Of a stretch of 64,000 bases of DNA, positions 23,930 to 35,124 are shown piece by piece. The position numbers and the translations under genes were made by a program. Each line of letters begins with the position of its first letter. Within the stretch, counting starts at the first letter, position 1. The stretch is from assembly GCA_019843655.1 (NCBI GenBank), contig JACDQD010000103.1:11531501-11595500 (forward strand). The letters are read 5' to 3'. The DNA comes from Lethocerus indicus. Taxonomy: Eukaryota; Arthropoda; Insecta; Hemiptera; Belostomatidae. The notes under the pieces were generated by a model, which was given only the letters and a program-made list of their open reading frames with translations, was not told the DNA's origin and made no database searches.

Positions 23930-24218
23930 GTCGGATTTTGTCAGTACTAACATAAACTGGCAGGTTATGGAGGGTGTAAGGTAACGTAGAGGTTTCTCTT
24001 CATGTGACTTGTACCGTAGTGTGTTATGTTTACCGAATATGTGTAATTCGCGAGTATCCTGTTGAAGATATTTCAGTTTTTTTATTTACTGGCGGTATTT
24101 ATGTTTTCAAACCTTAGTCTAATTGAAAATTGTGACATTATGACACTATCCCGTGTTAACGTTTAAATATTTTATAATTTGACACTTCAAGGAAGGACAT
24201 TACTTCCTTCTTGTTAAG
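23930..24218 (+). promoter_or_regulatory. probable THADA promoter and untranslated first exon
   Basis: CpG is scarce from about 23,300 to 34,560 except for a small patch here (GTAACGTAGAGG, ACCGTAG, TTCGCGAG, CCCGTG). THADA's first coding exon is preceded by an acceptor (ATTCATTACAG, ending 24,433), so a leader exon must lie upstream. A donor AAG|GTAATA follows 24,218. The exact start of transcription is not visible. Confidence 0.35.
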
Positions 24219-24441
24219 GTAATATATCAACTCAACATATTATTCATTATTATTGACATTATTCAGTCATTATTGCAAACTTTTCTTTTAACTTAATGAC
24301 AATTCTATTCATAATATTATAAATAAATTTTAATGCAACTGTGAGATAAATATAAAAAATAGATTGTGTGTGTGTATGTGTGTGTATATATACTCCATTG
24401 TATATACTGGTAAAATTGTTATATTCATTACAGGACTCAAA

Positions 24442-27400
24442 ATGAGTAACTTAACACTAAGAGTAAATGGGGAGAAGAAGAGAAAACCTTTAAGAAGATG
24501 TGATGAAGGTTTAGAAGACTTGCATAAAATCTTAGACAAATTAAGTAAGTATTAATATCTTTCCATTCATTTTTATTAAGATTAGATGGCTTAGTCCATG
24601 AAACAAGTATATTTAGTCCAAATATTCATTTATATCAATGTAGGAAGACCTATGGGCCTGCTTATGTGTAAGAAACAACATTTGTCTATTGTTCTATGTA
24701 TATTTAAAGAAAAAATAAAGTATTATAATTTGTAGGACCAGACCTGAAGGTCAGGGATTCAAATCCTGGTGGCAGACAGAAACAATTAATTTTAATATAC
24801 AGAATGCTAATAATTTTCTTATTTTAATTTTCAGAATTGAACAAAGAATACAATTGTTTGGATAAACTGTACGAATCTGGGGGCATAGAACAACAATTAG
24901 ACATCATAAGAAATGTAAGTACATTACTGATTAAATTTTATTTTGTCATAAACAGTTATTTATGACAGGGTAAAACAGATTTGTACTTTGAAGAATATTT
25001 ACTTTTCAGATGTTCAAAGAATGTCTGCTCAACTTAACATCAGAAAATTATCAAGAAGAAGGCCTGTCGGTTTTAGAATCTATAGTTGAACTCTATTTGA
25101 GTTTGGAGCTTAAAAATCCTCTAAAAAGTGCCTTAGTTAGGTTGGTATTAAAGTTCATCTTCAAATCCTTAATAATTATAGGTGGTTTATAATTTGTAAC
25201 AAGGTTTATATACCAAAATGTAATGCAGACATTTTTACAAGTAATTCATTTGGCATTATAATAATTTATATTTAGTTAATAATTTAGTTGAATAAAATTA
25301 TGCATCATATTAACTTTTGATTATTATTCTAAATGGTCTTTCTCAATTATAGACAAGCAATTTTTTATTAATTGAATACCATAAGTTTTAGGATCAAAAG
25401 TGTTCTTTGCTATTTTATTATGAAACCCAAAGTGGAATATGTTTGATGGAACTATTTGATTTCATTCAAAAGCATGAATTGTTTTATGCAGTGCTGTGTA
25501 CAGTGTTATTTTATTCCAACAGGTTATTTTCAACAACACCTGAAGATGTCAACATTCAAAATACATTTGTAAAATTATTAATAAAGAGATTTGATGATGA
25601 GAAAGCAGATTTAATTGAACGTATTGCATACGTATCTACAATTGCTGGGTGTTTTGAAAATTTCCCACTGGCCATTATAGCTTTGACATCTTGTAAAGAC
25701 CGAGCTATTATATTTCTTGAGGATACACTACAAAAATTGCTTGATGATTTAAAGTAAGTGTAATGTTTATGGCTGTTTGAATTTTATTAATTAGGGTCAG
25801 ATTTATTTAGTCAGGTAATTTGTACTTCAGTTTTTTACTTGTTAAAAATTGTGGCAAAATATTTTGTTGATTGCTGATAATGAAATTGGGATCTTTAATC
25901 TCACTTGTCACTTTTATTTTAATGAAAAGCATGCCTTCATATTGTGGTGTCACATTGTTATTGAAAATAACAATTAATTCATTGAAATAATTTACACTGA
26001 AGAAAATCACTATTTTTTCTCAATTCAGTAGTCCACATTGCTCTTCATTGCCTCAATGGTTTTAGTAATTGAAGTGATAAGCTGCATGTATTGTAATTAA
26101 AATTTCCTCACTCACCTTAAACATTTCTGCAACAAATTTTTATTCCAACAGGGCTGATGGTCCACCTGCCAAAAAATTGGTCGCCATCACTGGTGTTCAC
26201 AATACAATAAGAAGTGCAATAACTTTGATACAGAAGACCAAACCAGCAATTCCACCTTCATTCCTTCAATTGAGTCTACGCGCATTAGAGGAACAGCAAT
26301 TGCCTCTGGACAACAGATCAACTTGTGGCATGCTCTGTGTTATACTTTCCAATGCATTGACAGAAAATGGATGGTTGACTGTAAGAATTATTATTCACTT
26401 TATTAATAATTATTTATGAAATTATCTATAGAATGAACATAACTGAAAATTGACATTTTTTAACATGAAACAAACATTTTCATTCAATAATTATTTTAGC
26501 ACAATCTAGAAATGATTATTTTAACTGTAGTTTATTTGACAGATAAAATTCAAGTGAACTTCAGCTGTACAATTTTTTTTCATTAATTCTATAAAGACAA
26601 TAACTGTCAGGTTAAAAGTTTTGCAGGGAGCAACATTTGAATCATTAACTCTTGGGGTTAGACAGATTTTTTTATTTGTTTGTTATGGATAAACAGTTTG
26701 CTATAAAGTAAAATGTTTTTTTTAGTTGTTTAGAGATTACCATTTATCTGAGGACAGTGTTAGTGTTCTGTGTATATGCACCGGAATGCTCAATTCATTA
26801 CCATCAGGAATGTTGAATACGTGCATCAGCCTTGATGGAAAGAACATTCGTCTGTTTGATAGGATATTGACTTTGGTCATGACTATTGGTGAAAGGTAAA
26901 TCAACATATTTTTATTAAATATGTTTTCTATATTTCTCCTGATTTCTATATTTTACTTACAAACAGCTATAAAAAAGTTAATAATCTACAGAAATCCATC
27001 GGATCCTGGACTTGTTTTGGGTGTTGGTCGAGCCATCAGTTTGCTTGCAAAATGTATGCTAGTATTACCTTCTTTGTTGACCTCTGAAATACTCCACAAA
27101 TTATTGTCATACACTTGGACACATTTGGAACATTACATGGATGCTGTGAGACATTTGGCTTCATCAATTTTAAATAATATCGTTGTGTTGGGTAAAAATG
27201 ATCAAGGTAGATCTGTTGTTGATAAAAAATATATTCATTAATGTTATATAATATATTATAATATTTACAATGAATTACCAGTATTAAGTTTCTGCTAAAA
27301 CAAATATCATTCACAAGAGTAGTTGTGGTATCTTCTCCTTGTCAATTTTATTTTTGCATCATGTAATTAAGTATAAGTACATTATTGTAAATAAGTATAA

Positions 27401-28654
27401 TTCATATGTATTAACATCTTGTCTTTTGTCTCCTACAGCAGTGAACATTTTCAATGTGATAACTGAAACCCTTGATGAACTGCCAGATTACAGACGCTCC
27501 AAGCTTGTAACATTGTGTGCACTAGTTGGACATATACCAATTGGAAAAATAATTGAGAGGTCTCCAAAACTGGTACACTCACTTTTGAACTCAATACAAG
27601 AAAGTTCCGGTGCCACACATGTAGGTATTATTCTGAAAGATCTGTTAGTATTTGTTTTGAATGGTCAGTCCCAAACTACACATTTCTAAATGTAGATATG
27701 GAGGTTTATGTTAATGTAAAAAATACATCACTATTATTTATAAAAATAAATCTTATATCCTCAGGTATCCTGCATGACCAGTGACTCAACTTTATTCATT
27801 GACAACTTAGAGAAAATTTAAAATTGACCTTTTGCTTAAATTTTATTTTTTTTAGTCTTAGATGTTTTACAAATAATTCTAGAGAATGAATTGTAAACTT
27901 GTTCTTTACTTATGTTACAGGCAGTAAGTACATTTGATATATTGATGTCTCAACATTACAAAGAGACTGATGATCTTTCTGGTTGGGTTAGTACTTGGGT
28001 TGATCCATTACTTCATATAATGAAAGACAAGCCAAATACTGCATTTGAGCAAGTGTTGTCCAAAGTTGTTAAACTTCACCCAGACATCATCCACTACATT
28101 CTCAGGTGCTTTTATAGTATTTAGCCTAAGGAAATCTGTTTTAATTTTAATGAGTTTTAATTTTCATGTTAAGTAATTCTTTTTTTACAGTATCGATAAA
28201 ATAAAAAATCTAGAGCATATGGGTATAACACTTACATGCCTTAGAGTAAGCAGAAAAGCTGGATATCTCACAAGTTTAGATAATAACAAATGGAGGGGCT
28301 TAGTTGAAATTGATATTCTTGAAAAGTGTGTATACCATATTAGTGATGAGGTAATTAATTAATTGCACCATATAATTATTTTTGAACTGTAAGTTGTCTT
28401 ATTTCTCATATAAAAAAAAATATTAACTGCTATTGATATACATAAATGTTATAAAGGTTAGGCTAGCAACACTGGCATTGATATCTGACAGTCAAAAAAG
28501 TACTGAAACATTTACAAAAACTGAATTGAACCTGATTAAGAGTTTTTTTAATTACAATATAAACAATGAAAGTCCTGCAATCCGTCAGAAAACTTTAGCC
28601 ATCTTCAAAAAGGTATTATACATAGTAACAGTTTTTTTATGAATTTATATTTTT

Positions 28655-28697
<43 letters not shown>

Positions 28698-31600
28698 TAC
28701 TTTAATTTCTTTTGATAGGTAGCTGTGAGATTGAAAGATAGCATGTATGGATTAGAAAAGGCGATCAACCAAAATAATGCAAGGCCTCCTGGAATTGATT
28801 CAAAGGACTTGACTTATGAATCCCAGCTTTTAACAGACTATAAACACTTTCTGCAATGGTTGATCGATTTTTGCATTGATAATTTATTCCCCGGAGCAAG
28901 TTTCAGTCGCAGAGGCTTAATTTTGAACATTATGACAACTTTGAAAGAACTTGGGTTTTGGATGAGGGAGTATCATTCAGTACACAATGCTGATGTTTTA
29001 CTTCATTGTTTGACTGATACATATGAGGAAAATAAATTGCTTGCTATTGGTTTATTGCAAGCAATGCCTGTTGAATTCCTAAATTTCGATGTAAGCTTTA
29101 ATTTGTGGTGGAAATAATTATTTCAAAAAAAGTAATTAATTTAATAACTGTATTAATATTAATAATATATTTTTCTAGGATATCAGTCATGTTCAGAAAT
29201 ATATTTCTGGAAGTATAAATTTGGCTTCAAGTATAAAACCTCCTGATTCAATAACAGCTGCTTATTCACTCAGCCTCTTAGTATCATTTTCATCAGTTGG
29301 CCTGATTTTGAGGGATATTGGCAAGAGTTATGATGATTTGAAACATTTATTTGAAGATACAAATACGTATGATTTTTTATGACATAAATGATGTAATTTT
29401 TTATCTATATGTAATTAAGTTTCCATATATAGAGCTGGTTACATCTTGGAAGGTTTATTTACCCTGAATGAAAGAAAAGTAATGTAGTGATTTTTCCATA
29501 TTTTCTTTTTCAAACTTCATGAATTTTTTTCCAGAAAGGAAATTGGAATATATTCTTGTTTGTGTCTGGTTATCAGAGAATTAAAGAGGGAGTTATTAAT
29601 AGCAGAGGAAAATTTATTGAAAGCCGCTTCTTCTGGGCCATTATATGGTCAACTTTTTGTCATTAGATACCTATTGCAAAAAGTTAATTTTAGGTAAGTT
29701 TTCAGTTGCTTTGTAAGTTCTGTTATTACATATTTAATTATTTATTAACAAAATATTCCTTCTAGTGATGTGAGTACTGATCCAAATTGGCAAACCATTA
29801 TTACGGACTTGGTGACTACAGCTTTTAGATGCAATCATACTGTAGCCTGTATTGTAAATAGTTCATCTCCAGAAGGTCACCTGCCAATGGATTTTGATTA
29901 TGGTAAGAAATTAGGTCTTATTATAGTTTACTGGGTAACTAATTTAACTAGGTTTGTTTTGATTAATTTTATATGGTTTTATTATAATTATTTGTATTGT
30001 TTCATGTTTTAAGATGTGAGCAATCTTGGTTGTGAAAGTGATGCTCCACGTGTGACAGCTCAGATGGTTTTATTATGTTCTTGGAGGACGGTAAAAGATG
30101 TGTCCTTATTGCTTGGAGAATTAGCTGAGAGAGCTCCTATTTCAGGGGAAATGAGTAATATTTTTATTATTTTTAACTATATTTTCATTTATTAAAAAGT
30201 TAATATATAGTAGTTAACATTTTCAGGCTCATGAAGTAATATGTATTTTCACATATATTAATTACACATTTATCTACTTAACTTCCAGAATTTCATGATA
30301 CTTTGATGTAACTTATAATCTGGCATATACCTTGTTTGTTGTGCTAAAGGTAAAACTGGATTATTAACTGAAGAACAAATACTTGAAATAGGTGATCACT
30401 TAACAACTCTTCTTGCTGAAACAAAGCATAGAGGTGCATTTGAGCAGGCCTATGTTGGATTCTGTAAACTTGCTTCAACATTATGGAGGTTGTAAATTAA
30501 TATTAACTATATAAACAATTAAACTGAAGTTACCAATTGGAGTTACATATTAAAATTATCTATAACATTTTAATATAGAAAATATTTAACATTTATTAAT
30601 TTAGGTACCCTTGTGGAAATTTACATGAGCTTCCTAACAAATGGCTGAAAGAAACATTAGTGGAAATAACCACAAATGGAAAGTTATGTTCTACAAGAAG
30701 AAGTGCTGGCATTCCATTTATGATTCAGGTATGGCATACTTATAATTCATTTGTTCACACAATTATAGTTGCAGTTTTAATAAAAATTAAAAGTTTTCTA
30801 ATGAAGTTTATGTGTTTCTTTTTTTTAATTCTGAAGTCACTGGTAATTGGGGTCCATTTAAAACTATGTGGTGTAATCATGTCGACCTGGATTCAAATCT
30901 CAATGGCAGACCACATTTTCCTTCAATTCCAAAGTTTAAAATATTTACAAGTTTATTTTCCTAGGGCCTGGTGTGCACAGAACTTGAAGTAGAAGGTGGT
31001 AAATGCTTTCAAAGTTCAATGCAGACTCTACTGGAACTAGGGAATAATCCTGAGTACAGTACAGAAACTAGGACTCATTCAATGAATATTCTACGCAGTC
31101 TATTCAGAAACAGTCGTCTTGGTGAGATGGTTAATCCATATGTTCCCCAGGGTATAGCTCTTGCTGTACAGGGTTTCTCAGCTAATAATTGGTGTGTAAG
31201 TGAAGTTTTTTAAAGTAATTACTATATTTATAATGTCAAAATAATAACAATTTAAAATAATTATGGTGTATAATTTCTTGTACACATATCAACTCATGTA
31301 GGCCTTTATTTGTCTGCATGTTTAATTATTACACATTTACTCAAAATATATCATGAATTTTGTTTGAGGAAATGTAATAAGAAATATTTCTTAATAAGAA
31401 GTTGAAAACAATTAGGAATTGTATTCATTCCATTGTTACATCATTAATATATTAGTCATTAATTTTATTTTCTTCTTTTTTTTTACTTATTGAGTGATTT
31501 TCAATGTATTAAATTTGTAAATACAATTTTATTTAGCTGAAATGGATGCAGCTTACATCTTTCACAGGTTACTTATTTTATGGATTTATTTGAAAATTCA

Positions 31601-34267
31601 ATTTAAATTAATTATTTGTTCATTGTTGTATTTACAGGAGAGAAATTCTGCAACACTGTTGCTTAGTTCTCTGATGACTCGTATATTTGGAGTTCCCAGA
31701 TCACGATCCGACATTCTTAGTTGGAGAAACAAAATGACAGGAAGGATATTCTTTCAGCGCTATCCAACTTTATATGGAATCCTTCTGAAACATTTGGAAT
31801 CCGCATCACAGTCATCTTTTCATTCTGCTGTTTACCCTGTCCTTCTCATTCTGGGCAGACTTTATCCATCCTCTCTGGAGGGAACTGATTCAAATTTACA
31901 AGTGAGTATGCAGATATTTCTATTGAATTTTTCTATTAAGATTCTACTTAATGTTGTCAATCATAGCCCAGTAATAAGTGCTGAGGTTGTTAGAAAGGTG
32001 CCTATGAGGGCCCCTCTGGGTAAAATGCTCCATATATTTCTATAAAATTTGACTACATTATGTTATTTTTTCCAGCTCTACAAGTACATTCCATATGTTA
32101 ATGAATGTGCTGGTAGCAGTATACTGAAAACAAGGAGTCTGGCCGCATCTGCAATGGTTGCTTTGATTACACCAAATATATATCTAAAGCATTTGAGTTC
32201 TGTTTTTCAAAAAATTGCTAATGCAGGAAATGAAAATCTTATACATGGACTTCTTCTTCAGGTATCTTATTGGAATAGTAACAATTGTTATATTTTATAT
32301 TTAATTAAATATCCGTCTATGTTACTTATATAAAACTGCCAGTGCATCATGTTTCACGCAATATTTAAAAAGAAACAGTGTACTAATTCTGCTCTATCAT
32401 TTGTTTACTTTGTTCCAGATTTTCCACTTACTTAAATTTGGTGCAGAGTTAAATCAGGAATGTTTATTGGATCTGCAGAAAAATATTCAGACCTGGACTG
32501 AAATTGTGTACCAAATCATAATGTCTTCAAATTATAGTTACATTACAAAAAAAGCCAGTGCAAACATTCTTCTTCAGTTTTCAGTTAGATATTTTGAGTA
32601 TGTAGAATATGAATTATGGTCATCAATTGAATCAAAGTTGGTGTCAGATTTATTTGACACACATACATACAATCATAAATCCTTTGGAGTCTATGATTAT
32701 GAGGCAAATATTTCATTACTGTATGTAATACTTGCATTGAAGAAGATGTCCACAAATGATTTAGTGGAATGTATTAACCAACTGTTGGCACATACAGCCT
32801 ATGATATTTATTATGTGGCATTAGATGTGATCCATATTTTGTTAAATAAGAATAATGATGCCAATACTGAAATGAATTCAGACATTGTGCACCTGATAAA
32901 TTCCTTCAGCTCTGAACAGAAAATTGAAATAGCAAACAAAATAAATTCAGATGATAGAATTATTGACAAATTAATAAATATGTTGAAAATTCTTCATCAC
33001 CATGAGGATAGGATGAAGGTTTTTCTTGCTGTAAAGAATATTCCTTTTGTTTTTCAAAGGTTATCTGATATAGAAGGATCTGTTATTTACTTCTTTGATA
33101 ACATTTGTAAAACAGAACATGAATTGGTTTGTTCTATTGTTTTGCAGTGTATCAATTCCTATCTTCTTTCTCAGGTATGTGAATTACATTATTATTATTA
33201 TTATTTTACAAATATTTTCTCTTATGCAAGATTTGTCATCTTGATGCTGCATTATTCTTTCAGGCAAAAGAAATTAATATTAAAGATCATGAAATGGAGA
33301 TACTTTGCAATCTTTTAGAAGACTTCACACGACCTGAACGTGACTTTGAATGCAGATTAGCTGCTGCACAACTTTTGAAGAACAATTTCAAGACTTTTAT
33401 TTCATTTGCTTCTTCCACTTATGGTAATAAATACCACATATTTCTATGGCACTACACTAATAATTCATCAGCTTTTATTAACTTTTGTGTTACCTTATTA
33501 TTTTTGTACATAATGAGGCATGTGATAAAGGGCTTCACATGACAGAATTAGTTTTCCTTTAAGGTATTAAGAATTTGAATTTTTTTTTAAGTTCTTGACA
33601 TCTGGATATTTGTGGTGCGCTTATTGAATGATGATGAAGTTGAAGTGCGAAATTTAATATGTGGTGTTACTGACCTTGATGTAACACCAATGAGAGGTTT
33701 AGAGTTTTGTATGGAAGCAATAGTATCATCCTCTGAAGATACTGTTAACAAAGCTGCTCTCCTTTTGACTTTGGCCATAGCTGATAGTGAACCTGAGCAA
33801 AATAATAGTCATGAAATAGATGTGAGTATTTTATAAATGGAATGAAAATAATTGAATAACAGGGAAAATACTCTATATTTTTTTTTAGCTTTGCAGAGTA
33901 TAGTTATTTTCATACTTGTAACACAAATTGTTATTTGCAGGATAAAGTATTCGAGAAAGGTGAAATGAACATTTACTGTGAAGAATTTATTATAAATAGG
34001 ATGGCTTGCAAATTCCTCAGGAAATTATACGCTGATGCACCATCTGTATTTTCTGCACAGTTGACTGAATCATTGAGTAAGTGGTTATCAATCAAGTGCT
34101 CAATAAGTCAGAAGTTTAATACAATTTTAGAATTCATACGGATTTATGAGGGTAGTGTAGTACAGAAGACCTGTTCTCCAGAGGAATGTCCATTTTTAAA
34201 TGTGTCTTGCAAAAATGAAATGCTCAAGGAAATGAAACTTAAGAACATTGTTTCAGTTTTAGGGTGA
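24442..34267 (+). CDS. THADA: THADA: regulator of tRNA (32-2'-O)-methyltransferase
   Basis: Complete gene: 25 coding exons joining in frame to 1,751 residues, close to my recollection of fly THADA and shorter than the human protein (1,953). Exons: 24442-24544, 24835-24914, 25010-25140, 25523-25753, 26152-26380, 26726-26895, 26992-27206, 27439-27620, 27921-28105, 28191-28350, 28457-28612, 28719-29090, 29179-29366, 29535-29693, 29766-29902, 30014-30154, 30350-30488, 30605-30728, 30965-31195, 31638-31901, 32076-32261, 32419-33174, 33264-33423, 33592-33821, 33941-34267. All have AG/GT borders; exon 3's donor (GTTGGT) is weak. Family landmarks: YLSLELKNPLKSAL, SSPEGHLPMD, KHRGAFEQAY, TRRSAGIP, RNSATLL, TRIFGV, NKMTGR. 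This all-helical HEAT/ARM protein is the partner of FTSJ1/Trm7 for Cm32 on tRNAs (yeast Trm732); fly THADA also binds SERCA and affects energy storage. The start is the first ATG after an acceptor and gives an N-terminus matching human length. Confidence 0.93.
24735..24782 (+). repeat. tRNA-like SINE remnant in THADA intron 1
   Basis: Contains GGGATTCAAATCC, close to the tRNA B box (GGTTCRANNCC), followed by TGGTGGCAGAC. The same string in slightly changed form (GGATTCAAATCTCAATGGCAGA) recurs in THADA intron 18. No intact tRNA fold is present. Confidence 0.5.
28659..28695. repeat. (TA)n microsatellite in THADA intron 11
   Basis: About 18 TA units ending some 20 bases before the exon 12 acceptor. 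Length variation could affect branch-point to acceptor spacing. Confidence 0.97.
30154..31901 (+). other. THADA DUF2428 core
   Basis: Exons 16-20 encode the most conserved block of the family, roughly residues 905-1,199. Order: TAQMVLLCSWRTVKD, GLLTEEQILEIGDHL, KHRGAFEQAYVGFCKL, KLCSTRRSAGIPF, THSMNILRSLFRNSRLGE, RNSATLLLSSLMTRIFGVPR and NKMTGRIFFQRYP. Each has a close counterpart in human THADA (for example KLCATRRSAGIPF and NRMTGREFFSRFP, from memory), so the core is intact and the gene is unlikely to be a pseudogene. Confidence 0.85.
30840..30915 (+). repeat. tRNA-like SINE remnant in THADA intron 18
   Basis: GACCTGGATTCAAATCTCAA followed by TGGCAGACC matches the copy in intron 1 over about 25 bases. 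It lies some 50 bases upstream of the exon 19 acceptor. Confidence 0.5.
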
Positions 34268-34328
34268 ATTATTTTTGTTCGCTAATTTATTATATTTGAT
34301 GTTATACAAATAAGATATGAATATTAAT

Positions 34329-34334
34329 AATAAA
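34329..34334 (+). terminator. THADA polyadenylation signal
   Basis: AATAAA 62 bases after the stop codon, within AATAATAAAAAAAAG. A second AATAAA lies at 34,385-34,390. A short 3' UTR fits the closeness of the next promoter. Confidence 0.6.
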
Positions 34335-34559
34335 AAAAAGTATAGATTGGATAATATTATTTATTGTTTGTATTACATTTTGTTAATAAATGGTTTTAAC
34401 TGATTTCATAATTATTGCCTGAGTATTGAAACTTAAATCATGACGAGAGTTTAATCGAATCAATCTATCATTTTTAATTCAAATATTTGTAAAAATACAA
34501 GTTGGTTTGTTGGAGGGTAAAGAGGAAAAAATGTAGGAACAATGGTTTTAATTTCTACA

Positions 34560-35124
34560 GACAATGTGTATTTCATGAGTGGGTCGCATGTGGCTAATGT
34601 TTGCAGACACGGTTTTAGCATATAAATGCCTGGACGGCTATTTTTTTTTGTTTCGTCTACCTCCAGTGTTTGTAATTAGTGGCGGTTAGTTTTTTTTCCG
34701 GCCGTTTAGTTTTAAGAGTAACGGAGTGTTGGTAGTGTGGGAAATGGGGGGGCGGCCATCTTGTTTTTTGTTAGTTAGTTTGAGCTGAGCGGAACAGAAG
34801 GCGCTCAGTACAACCTGGCCGCTCGGATCCCACTCTAACGTAAAGGCTGGCAAAATTATATTTTATATTATCGTTGTTTTTATCGTTTATTTTTGTGTTA
34901 CGTCGGTTTCTGCGCGTCCGGATAAGTAGGAGCTGGATCCGAGCGCAAGATATGTTGTGGTTTCCGAGACTCGTCCGTCCCGTTTTTAGTCTACGTTCGT
35001 TTACTTGTATCGGCCTAACCCTTTTTTCACGTTTGAGATGCTGTCAAGACTTGTGACCTTCTTCTACTGACAGTCGACGCCTGATCCGAGGATTATCGCT
35101 TCCGACCGATGCGGTTTGATCCAG
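34560..35124 (+). promoter_or_regulatory. CpG-rich promoter and probable non-coding first exon of a plus-strand gene
   Basis: CpG density rises abruptly after THADA and falls again after about 35,260. TATAAA is at 34,621-34,626, with GC-rich leader-like sequence after it. The block ends at a good donor, GATCCAG|GTATATA, after 35,124. No long ATG frame with family resemblance lies inside, so it is read as a leader exon. A 10-11 bp inverted repeat (CGCTCGGATCC at 34,820; GGATCCGAGCG at 34,935) could form a hairpin in the RNA. The gene it belongs to is not identified and would continue to the right. Confidence 0.5.

Noticed and set aside
25392..25522. Open upstream extension of THADA exon 4
   Set aside because: In frame but has no counterpart in human THADA; using it breaks an otherwise exact spacing match. 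It looks AT-rich and intron-like.
31902..32045. Reading frame running on from THADA exon 20 into intron 20
   Set aside because: Ends in a stop, and the next exon aligns directly to the conserved protein. HSPVISAEV resembles human GHSPVYHS by chance only.
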